From an uncultured Kineothrix sp. (GTDB lineage: Bacteria; Bacillota; Clostridia; Lachnospirales; Lachnospiraceae), in NCBI GenBank assembly GCA_910588855.1, contig CAJUSR010000034.1, positions 1 through 37,473 on the forward strand: a stretch of 37,473 nucleotides of DNA. Reading direction: 5' to 3'. This document shows positions 22,431 through 30,398 of this stretch, in pieces (position 1 is the stretch's first letter; every line of letters begins with the position of its first letter). The position numbers were made by a program, and so were the translations under genes. A model generated the notes under the pieces. That model was not told the origin of the DNA, did no database searches, and was given only the letters and a program-made list of their open reading frames with translations.

Positions 22431-24437
22431 ATGGCTTTTTGGCAAAGCGATTTCCTCACCACTTTCTTTTGATAACACATAAATATTGCCTATATCACAG
22501 GTAACAGACATTGCAGGTATATGACTGATCAATTCCTTGTTATTCCCGTCCTTGCCGCAGGAATACAGACATCCGCCGTCCGTCCTGGAAACATAATAGA
22601 TTGACTGCTTATCCATACAAAAATCATATGCAACTATATTTTCATAAGTGTAAGTTTCATTACTGGAAACGTCATATCTTGTTAAAACCCCCTGTTCATT
22701 TTTGCAAAAGATACTTTCCCCATCGAATGAAATATTTCCGTTTGCAGGAATGTCGAGCTTTACAATTTTTCTGGTATACCGGTTTACTTTTGTTATGCCA
22801 TCATTGCCAATGAAAAACAGGTTATCGTCATTCAGGAAAAAAGCGTGTTGAAAATCCAGGAACTTCCATTTATCCCCCGTTTCATAGTCAATGCCCAAAA
22901 GAGAACGCCCGGAATTTGTAATCTGCTCAAAGATTGTTTTTTCCTCAAAGGTATTCAGATTCAACTCTACAACCGACACTTTCGTTATATTGCTGTTATA
23001 GTTTCCCACCCGGTTGACATAGCTTTCCATAACCGATGTGGTGTAATACAGATATGGCGGACACACATAAAACGCGCTTATTTCTTCTTCATCAGAAAAT
23101 ACCCCAAACATAGGGGAACGTGCTAAAGGATATGTTTCCCCCGTGGAAGTATTTTTGAGAGAATAATCAAAATTCCCTGCATCCCGTATGATTTCATAAC
23201 CCATACAGTCATAGCCTGCCGATGAATTATAGACAACGCTTCCCGTTTTTCCACGGCCTGAACATCCCGTCACTGCCAATGTCAGGCCAAACATGACAAC
23301 GAAAGCCGCCCCACGCTTCTTTTGCCCTGATTTCCTCAGCCATCTGTTAGAATTGCGCCGTAAAATCCAGACAACGGCCAAAGTACACAAAAGCACGGAT
23401 ACAAAGAGCAATGTCAATAGCGTAACCGTGCCAACCTCCGCAAAAATAATTTTCTCATCACCCGTCAGGGCATCGCTCATAACAATATCCCCTGCAAAAA
23501 AGTCTGTTCCAAGCAGAAACGGCAGCGGCAGAGGCAGACGGTAAATGCTGGTTTTCGATAAGCCTATATAGGGAATAATCACGGACACCGCACCTGTAAG
23601 CAGGGTGACCGCATACTTTTTTGCCAAAACGGAAATGAACATCAGGAGTATCGTAAGAAACACACCGCCAAACATCCGGAACAGCCCTATAGATACATAT
23701 CCCTCCAACAGCGACATACCCTTGCTGCTGTCTGCAAAGTAACGGATACTCTGAATCGGATAATCCCCATCCGGCAGTCCGTATTTGAACCTGTAAAATC
23801 CGTATTCAATAAGCGAAATGCAAAGCGACAGGAAGAGGACAACCGTGGTAATAATGAGCAGCTTATACAGAGCGCTTTTTCGCCCCTCCCTTGCAGTCAG
23901 AATCAGGGTGTCCATCTGGCAGCTGTACTCAGAACAGAAAACAGGCGTAACAATCAGCAAAATGCCAAAGAAGAGAATGAAATTAAGCGTACCTTTGCCA
24001 AGAAGCCCCATCCATCCGTTTGTCTGGAGAAAACAGCGGTTCCCCGCATTTTCGCAGATATAGAGATATTGCTGATAGATAACCTCAAATCCATTTTGAC
24101 GCTCCAGAACCTTCTCTATTTCCCGGCTCTCTTTTTTATATTCACTTTCACTGATCTTCCCGTCATAGTAGTTCTCCAAAAGGCTGTTCTGCCTCTCCTT
24201 CGCTTCTGCAATCCTCTCCGCCTCCTGCTCCAGATAAAGGGAAGATTCCTCGGTGCAGTATCCTTTTACCTTTTCCAGATACCATTCATATTCATTTTTA
24301 TACTGCTCCATCGCTATGTCTACAGGGTTGTCGGACAAGGCAAGCCAGACCGTGCCAAAGAGCAGGACAAGGGCAATATAGAACAGCCCCCTTTGCCAGA
24401 GCATAATCTTTTTTACTTCGTACATAAATCCAGACAT
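22428..24437 (-). CDS. ABC permease fused to a C-terminal lipoprotein-like propeller domain
   Basis: From MSGFMYEVKKIMLWQRGLFY the protein has 669 residues. Residues 1-360 look like an ABC permease: a first membrane segment, a long helical extracellular domain (about 40-140), and five more segments. Then follow basic residues (RRNSNRWLRKSGQKKRG) and a second signal-like segment, FVVMFGLTLAVTGCSG, with a lipobox cysteine near 392. The remaining 275 residues are strand-rich with repeats such as NLFFIGNDGITKVNRYTRKI and SIYYVSRTDGGCLYSCGKDG, as in DUF5050/propeller proteins. The start is chosen by GGAGG 5 bases upstream. It overlaps the upstream permease gene by 25 bases. The fused form is unusual. 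Confidence 0.8.
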   Translation of the reverse strand: MSGFMYEVKKIMLWQRGLFYIALVLLFGTVWLALSDNPVDIAMEQYKNEYEWYLEKVKGYCTEESSLYLEQEAERIAEAKERQNSLLENYYDGKISESEYKKESREIEKVLERQNGFEVIYQQYLYICENAGNRCFLQTNGWMGLLGKGTLNFILFFGILLIVTPVFCSEYSCQMDTLILTAREGRKSALYKLLIITTVVLFLSLCISLIEYGFYRFKYGLPDGDYPIQSIRYFADSSKGMSLLEGYVSIGLFRMFGGVFLTILLMFISVLAKKYAVTLLTGAVSVIIPYIGLSKTSIYRLPLPLPFLLGTDFFAGDIVMSDALTGDEKIIFAEVGTVTLLTLLFVSVLLCTLAVVWILRRNSNRWLRKSGQKKRGAAFVVMFGLTLAVTGCSGRGKTGSVVYNSSAGYDCMGYEIIRDAGNFDYSLKNTSTGETYPLARSPMFGVFSDEEEISAFYVCPPYLYYTTSVMESYVNRVGNYNSNITKVSVVELNLNTFEEKTIFEQITNSGRSLLGIDYETGDKWKFLDFQHAFFLNDDNLFFIGNDGITKVNRYTRKIVKLDIPANGNISFDGESIFCKNEQGVLTRYDVSSNETYTYENIVAYDFCMDKQSIYYVSRTDGGCLYSCGKDGNNKELISHIPAMSVTCDIGNIYVLSKESGEEIALPKSH

Positions 24438-25654
24438 TTTATCCTCCTTTCCCGGCAATAAGAGTTCCTTTTAGAAAGCATCATCATTGCCGTTATGGAA
24501 ACCACCCCTACGGTTATGGCAAAAATAATTGCTGCCTGGAAACTCTGTACCGGATATCCTGCAAAACCAATAAACTCGGTCTTGCCAAATAGTATGCGGT
24601 TAGCAAGCAGCGAATATGGGTTTATAATCTTGAGCCAGACATTACTGAAACAGCTCTGCGACGCACCTGTAATAATGAAACACAGGGCTGCTCCAAAATC
24701 AGCGACAAACGGAACAAGAGCATTACGCCCAAACAAAGAAATCAATAGAAACACCATGCTCATCGTCCATACGCCCACTGCCCTTATCACTGCGGACAGA
24801 ATCGCATATTGCCATAAATTACAGTTTACCGCAGCCGTACTGAAATTGCTGACAGCATACAGCGGAAGATTTCCTCCCTCCGCCGTTCCGAAGAAATACA
24901 CAAAGCCAATATAATCCACAACAGAAAACCATATGGCCACACTGATCACAAACAAAGAAGCCGCAGTAATTTTAGCAAATGTGGTCTTTTTACCGCCGCC
25001 CGGATTTGTCAGCAGCAGCATATCCATCTGTGTTTCCTTTTCGCAGACAAAGGTACTGACAACACCATACAGACAAAGAAATAAAACCAATATGCCCGAA
25101 AAATCATAGTTCAGATAATAGTTATACATTTCCTCATAGGCAAAGGCTTTTATGCTCCGCCCGGAATAAAGGTGATAGATCACACTGTTTTTGCGTGCTT
25201 CATAAGTCTGCCCCCGTTCTTTGTAAACAGCGGCATTTTCCTTTGCCCTCTCTGCCACTTGAAGCGCATAAGTCCGATAATGATAGAAATATTCCATAGG
25301 CTCCACATAGTATTTTTCCAGGATATTCCGGTCACTGTATATATTCCCCGTCATCATATCCGGATTGTCTTTGGCTGTGCTTGCTGTCATATCAGCCGTA
25401 GCGTCTGCTAACGGCTGATATATGGAAAGAAGATGATTGATTTTTTCAGCAGTGATCTCCCCTCTGTAATCCTCATAAAGCTGCCAATACACGCTGTTCC
25501 AGCTGCGGCTGTCATTTCCGTCCGCCAGGTAGGAATACGAGTGGAATTCGCTGTTTATTTTGAACAGGTTCACTACACTGAACAATATGAGTACAACAAG
25601 TATTGACCGCTTGCAGAATAATTTGTAAAATTCATATTTGATTAAGCGTGTCAT
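24413..25654 (-). CDS. ABC transporter permease
   Basis: The 413-residue protein begins MTRLIKYEFYKLFCKRSILV, the usual cytoplasmic start of ABC-2 permeases, followed by a membrane segment (about 17-32), an extracellular helical region (about 35-180) and about five membrane segments; VCEKETQMDMLLLTNPGGGK is the cytoplasmic coupling loop. This architecture equals that of the permease part of the next gene, so the two are paralogues that probably form a heterodimer. The 88 bases between it and the ATPase gene hold a repeat-family-A hairpin, so the two genes may be expressed at different levels. Confidence 0.82.
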   Translation of the reverse strand: MTRLIKYEFYKLFCKRSILVVLILFSVVNLFKINSEFHSYSYLADGNDSRSWNSVYWQLYEDYRGEITAEKINHLLSIYQPLADATADMTASTAKDNPDMMTGNIYSDRNILEKYYVEPMEYFYHYRTYALQVAERAKENAAVYKERGQTYEARKNSVIYHLYSGRSIKAFAYEEMYNYYLNYDFSGILVLFLCLYGVVSTFVCEKETQMDMLLLTNPGGGKKTTFAKITAASLFVISVAIWFSVVDYIGFVYFFGTAEGGNLPLYAVSNFSTAAVNCNLWQYAILSAVIRAVGVWTMSMVFLLISLFGRNALVPFVADFGAALCFIITGASQSCFSNVWLKIINPYSLLANRILFGKTEFIGFAGYPVQSFQAAIIFAITVGVVSITAMMMLSKRNSYCRERRIKCLDLCTK

Positions 25655-25670
25655 ATTATCTCTCCCTTAA

Positions 25671-25756
25671 CTCATTGCCCACGGAGGGTCCTGCGACTCT
25701 CGCGGCATTCGCCAAATGGACATGCAAGCATGTCCGCTTGGCTCATTGCCCACGGA
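25671..25756. repeat. Dispersed hairpin repeat family A, copy 4, with a 15-bp duplicated end
   Basis: The core (25694-25756) is ACTCTCGCGGCATTC, GCCAAATG, GACATGCAAGCATGTC, CGCTTGGC, TCATTGCCCACGG. The last 15 bases, CTCATTGCCCACGGA (25742-25756), recur at 25671-25685, so the element seems to be a partly duplicated unit with 71-bp period. It covers the stop codon of the ATPase gene and lies between two genes of one operon. The inner arms GACATGC/GCATGTC are fully complementary. Confidence 0.8.
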
Positions 25757-26639
25757 AGTAATACAGAAATACATCTTCCAGGTTAGGGGAAACCTTTACT
25801 GCGTCTGAATCAGGCAACATATCGCTTACAATTCTCACTAAAAAGCGTTCCCCCTGCTGTTTCATATTGCTGACATAATATTGGCTGCCAAGTCTGGCAG
25901 CGTCTTCCCCGTTTACTGTCACCTCCCACACTTTCCCATAGATATTCTGTTCTAATGTGTCGGTAGTTCCCTGGGTTATTAAGGAGCCTTCCTTTAAGAT
26001 CATAATCTCCTTTGCGATACACTCCACATCGGAAACGATATGGGTGGCCAGCAAAATTGTCCGCCCCCGTGCGAATTTTGAGATCAGGTTTCGGAAACGG
26101 ATACGTTCACTGGGATCAAGCCCTGCTGTCGGCTCATCCAAAATAAGAATTTCAGGATCGCCCAGCATCGCCTGGACAATGCCGACCCTCTGCCGCATAC
26201 CGCCGGAAAGAGCGCCAATCTTTTTATCTTTAGCATCTGAAAGATTGACAATGTCCAGAAGCTCCAAAGCCCGTTTTTTTCCCTGTTCGGCAGGGATCCC
26301 TTTCAGCGCACACATATACAGCAGAAAATCCATCACTGTAAAATCCCGGTAGAAGACAGGATATTGCGGCATATATCCGATTTTTGACAGGAAGTCCTTA
26401 CCCAAAGTTCCTGCATCCTGTCCGTCAATCAAAACCGTTCCGCCATCGCTTCCCAAAATACCCACAATTATATTGATCAGTGTCGTCTTTCCCGCACCGT
26501 TAGCGCCCAAAAGCCCATAGACACCCTCCGTAAGTTCCGTGGTAAAATCCTTTAAGGCATATATGCCTTTGGCATACTTGCCCAAGGCGCCCCTGCCCTT
26601 ATACTGCTTTGAAACATTTCGTAATGATATTTTCATCAA
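25743..26639 (-). CDS. ABC transporter ATP-binding protein
   Basis: The 298-residue protein has Walker A GANGAGKTT near residue 45, signature LSGGMRQRVGIV near 143, Walker B ILILDEPTAGLDPSE near 163 and a switch His in LLATHIVSDVEC near 198. The remaining C-terminal 90 residues are typical of exporter ATPases. It starts 3 bases after the end of the lipoprotein gene before it. It is the only ATPase in the five-gene operon and should serve both permeases. The stop codon lies within a repeat hairpin. Confidence 0.92.
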   Translation of the reverse strand: MMKISLRNVSKQYKGRGALGKYAKGIYALKDFTTELTEGVYGLLGANGAGKTTLINIIVGILGSDGGTVLIDGQDAGTLGKDFLSKIGYMPQYPVFYRDFTVMDFLLYMCALKGIPAEQGKKRALELLDIVNLSDAKDKKIGALSGGMRQRVGIVQAMLGDPEILILDEPTAGLDPSERIRFRNLISKFARGRTILLATHIVSDVECIAKEIMILKEGSLITQGTTDTLEQNIYGKVWEVTVNGEDAARLGSQYYVSNMKQQGERFLVRIVSDMLPDSDAVKVSPNLEDVFLYYFRGQ

Positions 26640-26642
26640 GAA

Positions 26643-27908
26643 TTACCCCACAAAGCCAAAGGTTGTTATCAAGGTGCTTACCTCGTCAATACCCCGTCCA
26701 AGCACAACGATACAGGTGCCGGATTCATCCAAAATCAAAATCTGTGGAACACGCAGGAAATAGGTACTGTTGCTGTCCTGAACAGTTTCCGTATGGATAC
26801 TTTTTCCCGATGCCGTATCATAAATGTTGATTGTAACACTGCTTTCCTCCAAAATAGCAGTAGCCACATATTTTCCCTGCCCGGAGCAGTAAACACCGTC
26901 TTTTCCCTCACTGCGGCTTGAGAACGACATCGTTTTTTCTGTATTGGATATGGTATCAAGCATCAGCAGGGTTCCATTATTTTTGTCAAAGCTCTGGGGC
27001 ATAATAAGCAGGTTTCCGCCCTTTTGCACTTCTTCCGTATCTACCTTATAATCCCCCTTTTTGGTAATCGTGAGATTTGCGCTGTCAGTGGATACTGTAC
27101 CATAAACACTGACCCCATCCCCGCCAATGGAGGTATCTGTAGCCATGCCTACATAGACTAAAGTGTTGTTCCCCGTAAAGGTAAGGCTGTCCATAGTTAC
27201 AATCTGCATATTACCTGCCGTGCCTTCTTCGGAATAGTTCAGAATGGTACGAACCTTCCGGGAAGAAACATCATAAAGGTAAAGCCCCTGAAGTCCGCCG
27301 AAAGCAACTTGTTTTCCGTCCTGTGAAATAGCGATCCCTGCGACCTGCGAGGTAAAATCGTCACTTAATAATCCGCTAAAGGAAATGGTATCCTGAATAG
27401 CAAAGTCCTTATTCAGTATGTATCCATTGATACCGCCGCTTTCTGATGCAGCAAATGAACCGTTACTGCCTCCGCCGCCAGCCTTTCCCTGGCCCACAAC
27501 AAAGTAGCCGTCTGTAAAGGTCTGTACGTATAAATCTTCCATGGAAATATCCGCGCTTGCGATTGTTTCGCCTTTCCCCATATCGTAAAGATAAAGCTGA
27601 TCCGCCGCAACGATAATCCGGCTTCCATCGGCATAATAGCAGCCGCTGACCTTTCCTGAAAAAGCGGAATCCTTAACCGTGCTGACCGCCATAATATTTT
27701 TATCTGTGCCGTTATACTGTAGATCAATCACGTTCATTTCGCTGCTTTCATTTCCGGTATTTCCCGATGAATCATCTTCTACAGATTGCGGCTCAATGTT
27801 TGTGGTTCCATTTTCAGAACGGTTCCCATTCTCCTGTCTGTTTCCACAGGCCGACAAATTAAGAGCCAAAGCAAGCATAAGTATCATACACATCCATTTT
27901 GTTTTCAT
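26643..27908 (-). CDS. Lipoprotein with propeller-like repeats
   Basis: The 421-residue protein has a signal peptide with lipobox, MKTKWMCMILMLALALNLSA followed by Cys21, then a Gly/Asn/Ser/Glu-rich linker (about 22-58). The mature part is strand-rich with spaced repeats: KVSGCYYADGSRIIVAADQL, YLYDMGKGETIASAD, GIAISQDGKQVAFGGLQGLY, LYDVSSRKVRTIL, CSGQGKYVATAILEES, IYDTASGKSIHT. These are WD40/YVTN-like blades, so a beta-propeller outside the membrane is likely. Ligand unknown. It lies between a second lipoprotein and the ATPase of the same operon and probably works with the exporter, for example as a sensor or cargo receptor. Confidence 0.8.
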   Translation of the reverse strand: MKTKWMCMILMLALALNLSACGNRQENGNRSENGTTNIEPQSVEDDSSGNTGNESSEMNVIDLQYNGTDKNIMAVSTVKDSAFSGKVSGCYYADGSRIIVAADQLYLYDMGKGETIASADISMEDLYVQTFTDGYFVVGQGKAGGGGSNGSFAASESGGINGYILNKDFAIQDTISFSGLLSDDFTSQVAGIAISQDGKQVAFGGLQGLYLYDVSSRKVRTILNYSEEGTAGNMQIVTMDSLTFTGNNTLVYVGMATDTSIGGDGVSVYGTVSTDSANLTITKKGDYKVDTEEVQKGGNLLIMPQSFDKNNGTLLMLDTISNTEKTMSFSSRSEGKDGVYCSGQGKYVATAILEESSVTINIYDTASGKSIHTETVQDSNSTYFLRVPQILILDESGTCIVVLGRGIDEVSTLITTFGFVG

Positions 27909-27974
27909 TTTTTACACCTCCTGCATATCGCAAGCGCAGCTTGCGATACTGCCATCAATAATTAGTTTGGAAGT

Positions 27975-29027
27975 TTACTTCCAAACATAGTCCTCCTTGT
28001 ATAATAAAATTGAACCTGTTTTACTCGTAACTGAATTTTCGTCCGCTGCAACGGCTGTCGCATAAAAAGTATTGAAACCATCCAGCTTAGCGGTATCTAT
28101 GGTTGCTTCAATAATCCACACATTTCCTTTGCTTAATGTGACATCACAGGAAACCGCTCCATCAAAAGATATTGGCTTATGGTTTAAGAAAAATGATATG
28201 CCATATCTTGCGCCTGGCGTTCCACAAAGAGTGTAGCGCACGGTAAGCGTATCTTTCCCGGTAAGGTTGATATTGTCATACACCACCTCGCCGTCATAGT
28301 CAAGCGTCCAATAGACACTGTTATCCAGGGTATCCATCGTAGCGCCATTCCATCCTGCTCTCATAAGCTCATTCTCAATAAAAGAGGAAGTGACTTTTTC
28401 CTCTGAAATGCTGACATCACGAAAAGCAGTTATACTTTCTCCATTAATGCTGTCACTTTCCGGAGCATCCTCATTAAAATGCAGTTTCAGCACCCTTTCA
28501 AAACTCTGATGATACCAGCCATAGCTTGAGGTTTCTTTCATATCAGGCTGGAAATCGGGTCTGGTGACGCTCACAACTGTCATATTCAGGGTATCGCCTT
28601 TTTTCCCTGTGTCCGGTGTGAACACAAAAGAAAATTTCTCTTCGCGCTTTTCTGATGCCCGGAAGCAGTGGAGATACTCATATTCCGCCCCCGTGTCGTT
28701 CACCTTGTAGGCTTGCGGCTTTCCGTCCAAAAAAAGCAGGAAACCAATGCTGTCCAATTTCCCCTCTGATGAAAACTGATAGTCCAGGACAAATTCTCCG
28801 CCATTATACTCATAAGGCAAAACACTCTGGTCATCCGCTCTGGCGGGATCCGCTTCCCCATGGCTGAGAAACCCTAAATCTCCGTCCTCCTGCGCCCCGG
28901 CGAATGGGTCTTCTTCTACATTTTGCGGCGGGGCATTCTCGTCCGCAATGTTATAATTTCCGCAGGCCGCCACAGCAAAGGGCAAAACAAAAATCATAGC
29001 TATTGATAAGAATCGCTTTCTCATCAT
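27975..29027 (-). CDS. Lipoprotein of unknown function, first gene of the ABC operon
   Basis: The 350-residue protein starts MMRKRFLSIAMIFVLPFAVA and has a lipobox cysteine at position 22 (AAC-G). An acidic linker (EENAPPQNVEEDPFAG type) leads to a strand-rich domain with GEFVLDYQFSSEGKLDSIGF, LLFLDGKPQAYKVND and, near the end, GTPGARYGISFFLNHKPISF. Two beta-sandwich-like halves are possible; I do not recognise a family. AGGAGG precedes the start. The 66 bases to the next gene contain an inverted repeat (AAGCGCAGCTT). Being first behind the regulated promoter, it should be anchored outside the membrane and belong to the transporter. Confidence 0.78.
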   Translation of the reverse strand: MMRKRFLSIAMIFVLPFAVAACGNYNIADENAPPQNVEEDPFAGAQEDGDLGFLSHGEADPARADDQSVLPYEYNGGEFVLDYQFSSEGKLDSIGFLLFLDGKPQAYKVNDTGAEYEYLHCFRASEKREEKFSFVFTPDTGKKGDTLNMTVVSVTRPDFQPDMKETSSYGWYHQSFERVLKLHFNEDAPESDSINGESITAFRDVSISEEKVTSSFIENELMRAGWNGATMDTLDNSVYWTLDYDGEVVYDNINLTGKDTLTVRYTLCGTPGARYGISFFLNHKPISFDGAVSCDVTLSKGNVWIIEATIDTAKLDGFNTFYATAVAADENSVTSKTGSILLYKEDYVWK

Positions 29028-29059
29028 CTATCCTCCTACTTGTTTTAGATTCGACTTCT

Positions 29060-29089
29060 ATAATAGAATCCAAAACAGGATTCTATTAT
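29060..29089. promoter_or_regulatory. Perfect 12-bp palindrome at the expected transcript 5' end
   Basis: ATAATAGAATCC, loop AAAACA, GGATTCTATTAT. With the -10 box at 29099-29104 on the minus strand, the transcript should start near 29092, so the stem-loop would form the first 30 bases of the operon mRNA. It could protect the mRNA or be a repressor operator. Confidence 0.7.
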
Positions 29090-29098
29090 CTAAATGCC

Positions 29099-29130
29099 AT
29101 TATAAAAACCAAAAGTCAAAATGTGGTCAA
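29099..29130 (-). promoter_or_regulatory. Promoter and OmpR-type direct-repeat site of the lipoprotein-ABC operon
   Basis: Minus strand: TTGACCACATTTTGACTT contains TTGAC twice, 11 bp apart (complements of 29126-29130 and 29115-29119). Ten bases later comes TATAAT (complement of 29099-29104). The same arrangement, with the same distances, lies in front of the response regulator gene at 35058-35089. The repeat occupies the -35 region, as for regulators that act by contact with RNA polymerase. Confidence 0.7.
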
Positions 29131-29178
29131 GGAATAGTAAAAAGTTTACGGAGAAACAGCTTAGTTCTTTACATAAAG

Positions 29179-29219
29179 AGAGCCAACAAACTGTAATTTC
29201 TCACAAGTCTGTTGGCTCT
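29179..29219 (-). terminator. Terminator behind clpP
   Basis: AGAGCCAACA (29179-29188) pairs with TGTTGGCTCT (29210-29219), loop about 21 bases, and on the minus strand CTTTATG follows. It ends the AraC-ClpP unit. Between the clpP stop and this hairpin the minus strand is open in another frame (LILLVSLLEKNKYLIKEPDI...), possibly a relic. Confidence 0.6.
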
Positions 29220-29282
29220 GTATCTGTATGTCTGGCTCTTTGATGAGGTATTTGTTCTTTTCAAGCAGCGATACGAGCAAAA

Positions 29283-29873
29283 TCAACGCTTCTCTAATAT
29301 TTTATCAATCAGGCCAAAATCCATTGCTTCTTTTGCTGTCATATAATTATCACGTTCGGTTGCAATAGCAACCTCATCAATACTTTTTCCTGTATTTTCT
29401 GACAAAATGGTATTTAATCTTCTTTTACTTTTTTGTATATGGTCAGATGTAATTTTTATATCGGTTGCCTGTCCCTGAATTCCATTTCCATGAATGGCAG
29501 GTTGATGTATCATAATTTCCGCATTAGGCAAAGCAAGACGTTTTCCCTTTGTACCTCCTGCCAATAAAAAGGCTCCAAAACTTGCGGCAAGACCTATACA
29601 TATTGTTGATACATCACATTTGACATATTGTATTGTGTCATAAATAGCAAAACCCGCCGAAACAGAACCGCCTGGACTATTTATATATAATTGAATGTCT
29701 TTTCCTGGGTCTTGGGATTCTAAAAACAGCATTTGTGCAATAATCAAACTTGCTGAAACATCACTTACTTCTTCTCCTAAAAAAACAATTCTATCGGACA
29801 ATAGTCTTGAAAAAATATCATAACTTCGTTCTCCTCGGCTTGTCTGTTCAATAACATACGGAATTGTACTCAT
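29283..29873 (-). CDS. clpP: ClpP-type serine protease
   Basis: The 196-residue protein is a full-length ClpP with the triad Ser98 (GLAASFG), His123 (MIHQP) and Asp175 (TERDNYM) and the oligomerisation handle helix (about 130-160). ClpP forms a tetradecameric protease that needs a Clp ATPase to feed it unfolded proteins. The usual housekeeping context (tig-clpP-clpX) is absent; the gene overlaps an AraC-type regulator by 4 bases and lies beside a tnpV relic. It is thus probably an additional, mobile clpP paralogue that uses the host's ATPases. The usual Met in AASMGA is Phe here, next to the active serine. Confidence 0.9.
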   Translation of the reverse strand: MSTIPYVIEQTSRGERSYDIFSRLLSDRIVFLGEEVSDVSASLIIAQMLFLESQDPGKDIQLYINSPGGSVSAGFAIYDTIQYVKCDVSTICIGLAASFGAFLLAGGTKGKRLALPNAEIMIHQPAIHGNGIQGQATDIKITSDHIQKSKRRLNTILSENTGKSIDEVAIATERDNYMTAKEAMDFGLIDKILEKR

Positions 29874-30286
29874 GCTGCCAATTTACCTCCTGCTAAATAA
29901 TACATAAATGAGTATCCATTAAACGAACCCATCATGCATATCTTCGATTGTTTAGGATAGAACACACCATTTTTTCGATAAACATTAGGCGTGCATTCAT
30001 ATAACTGTTTAAAAGCTAATGTGAATGCTTGCTGTGAATCATAATGTGCTTCATAAGCAATTTCAACAATGGGCTGCTCTGTTTCTACAAGTTTTTGAGC
30101 AGCCAAAGTCAGCCTACGCCCCTGTATGTATTTATAAACCGTACATTTTGTTTCTTCAGTAAAAATTCTGGCTATATAGAATTTTGAATAATTTAATGCA
30201 TCTGCTATTTTATCAAGCGACAAATCCTCGTTAATGTGCGTTTCTATATAGTCTACTATTTTTTCTACAACTGTATTATTGTTCAT
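29870..30286 (-). CDS. AraC-family transcriptional regulator
   Basis: From MNNNTVVEKIVDYIETHINE the protein has 138 residues. Residues about 8-108 make up both helix-turn-helix motifs of an AraC domain: LSLDKIADALNYSKFYIARIF and IVEIAYEAHYDSQQAFTLAFKQLY. There is no N-terminal ligand domain; a short tail (GSFNGYSFMYYLAGGKLAA) follows, so it resembles SoxS/MarA-like single-domain members. The ATG at 30286 is preferred over the GTG at 30295, since AAGGAG lies 8 bases before it. It ends in ATGA overlap with clpP and so controls or co-varies with this protease. Confidence 0.88.
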   Translation of the reverse strand: MNNNTVVEKIVDYIETHINEDLSLDKIADALNYSKFYIARIFTEETKCTVYKYIQGRRLTLAAQKLVETEQPIVEIAYEAHYDSQQAFTLAFKQLYECTPNVYRKNGVFYPKQSKICMMGSFNGYSFMYYLAGGKLAA

Positions 30287-30370
30287 ATATGACACTCCTT
30301 TCCCTATTTAATATAACATAACTTTTTAAAATTATCTTAATAGAAATTGCCTTAATTAGAAACCAGAAAA

Positions 30371-30391
30371 GCGACAGAATAATCCTGTCGC
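30371..30391 (-). terminator. Short terminator hairpin after the tnpV relic
   Basis: GCGACAG and CTGTCGC form a 7-bp stem; on the minus strand TTTTC follows. It sits 8 bases behind the stop codon of the tnpV remnant. Confidence 0.6.
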
Positions 30392-30398
30392 CATTTTG

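Noticed and set aside
3709..25757. CRISPR array formed by the repeated hairpins
   Set aside because: Copies are many kilobases apart, of unequal length and without spacers of regular size; no cas genes are present.
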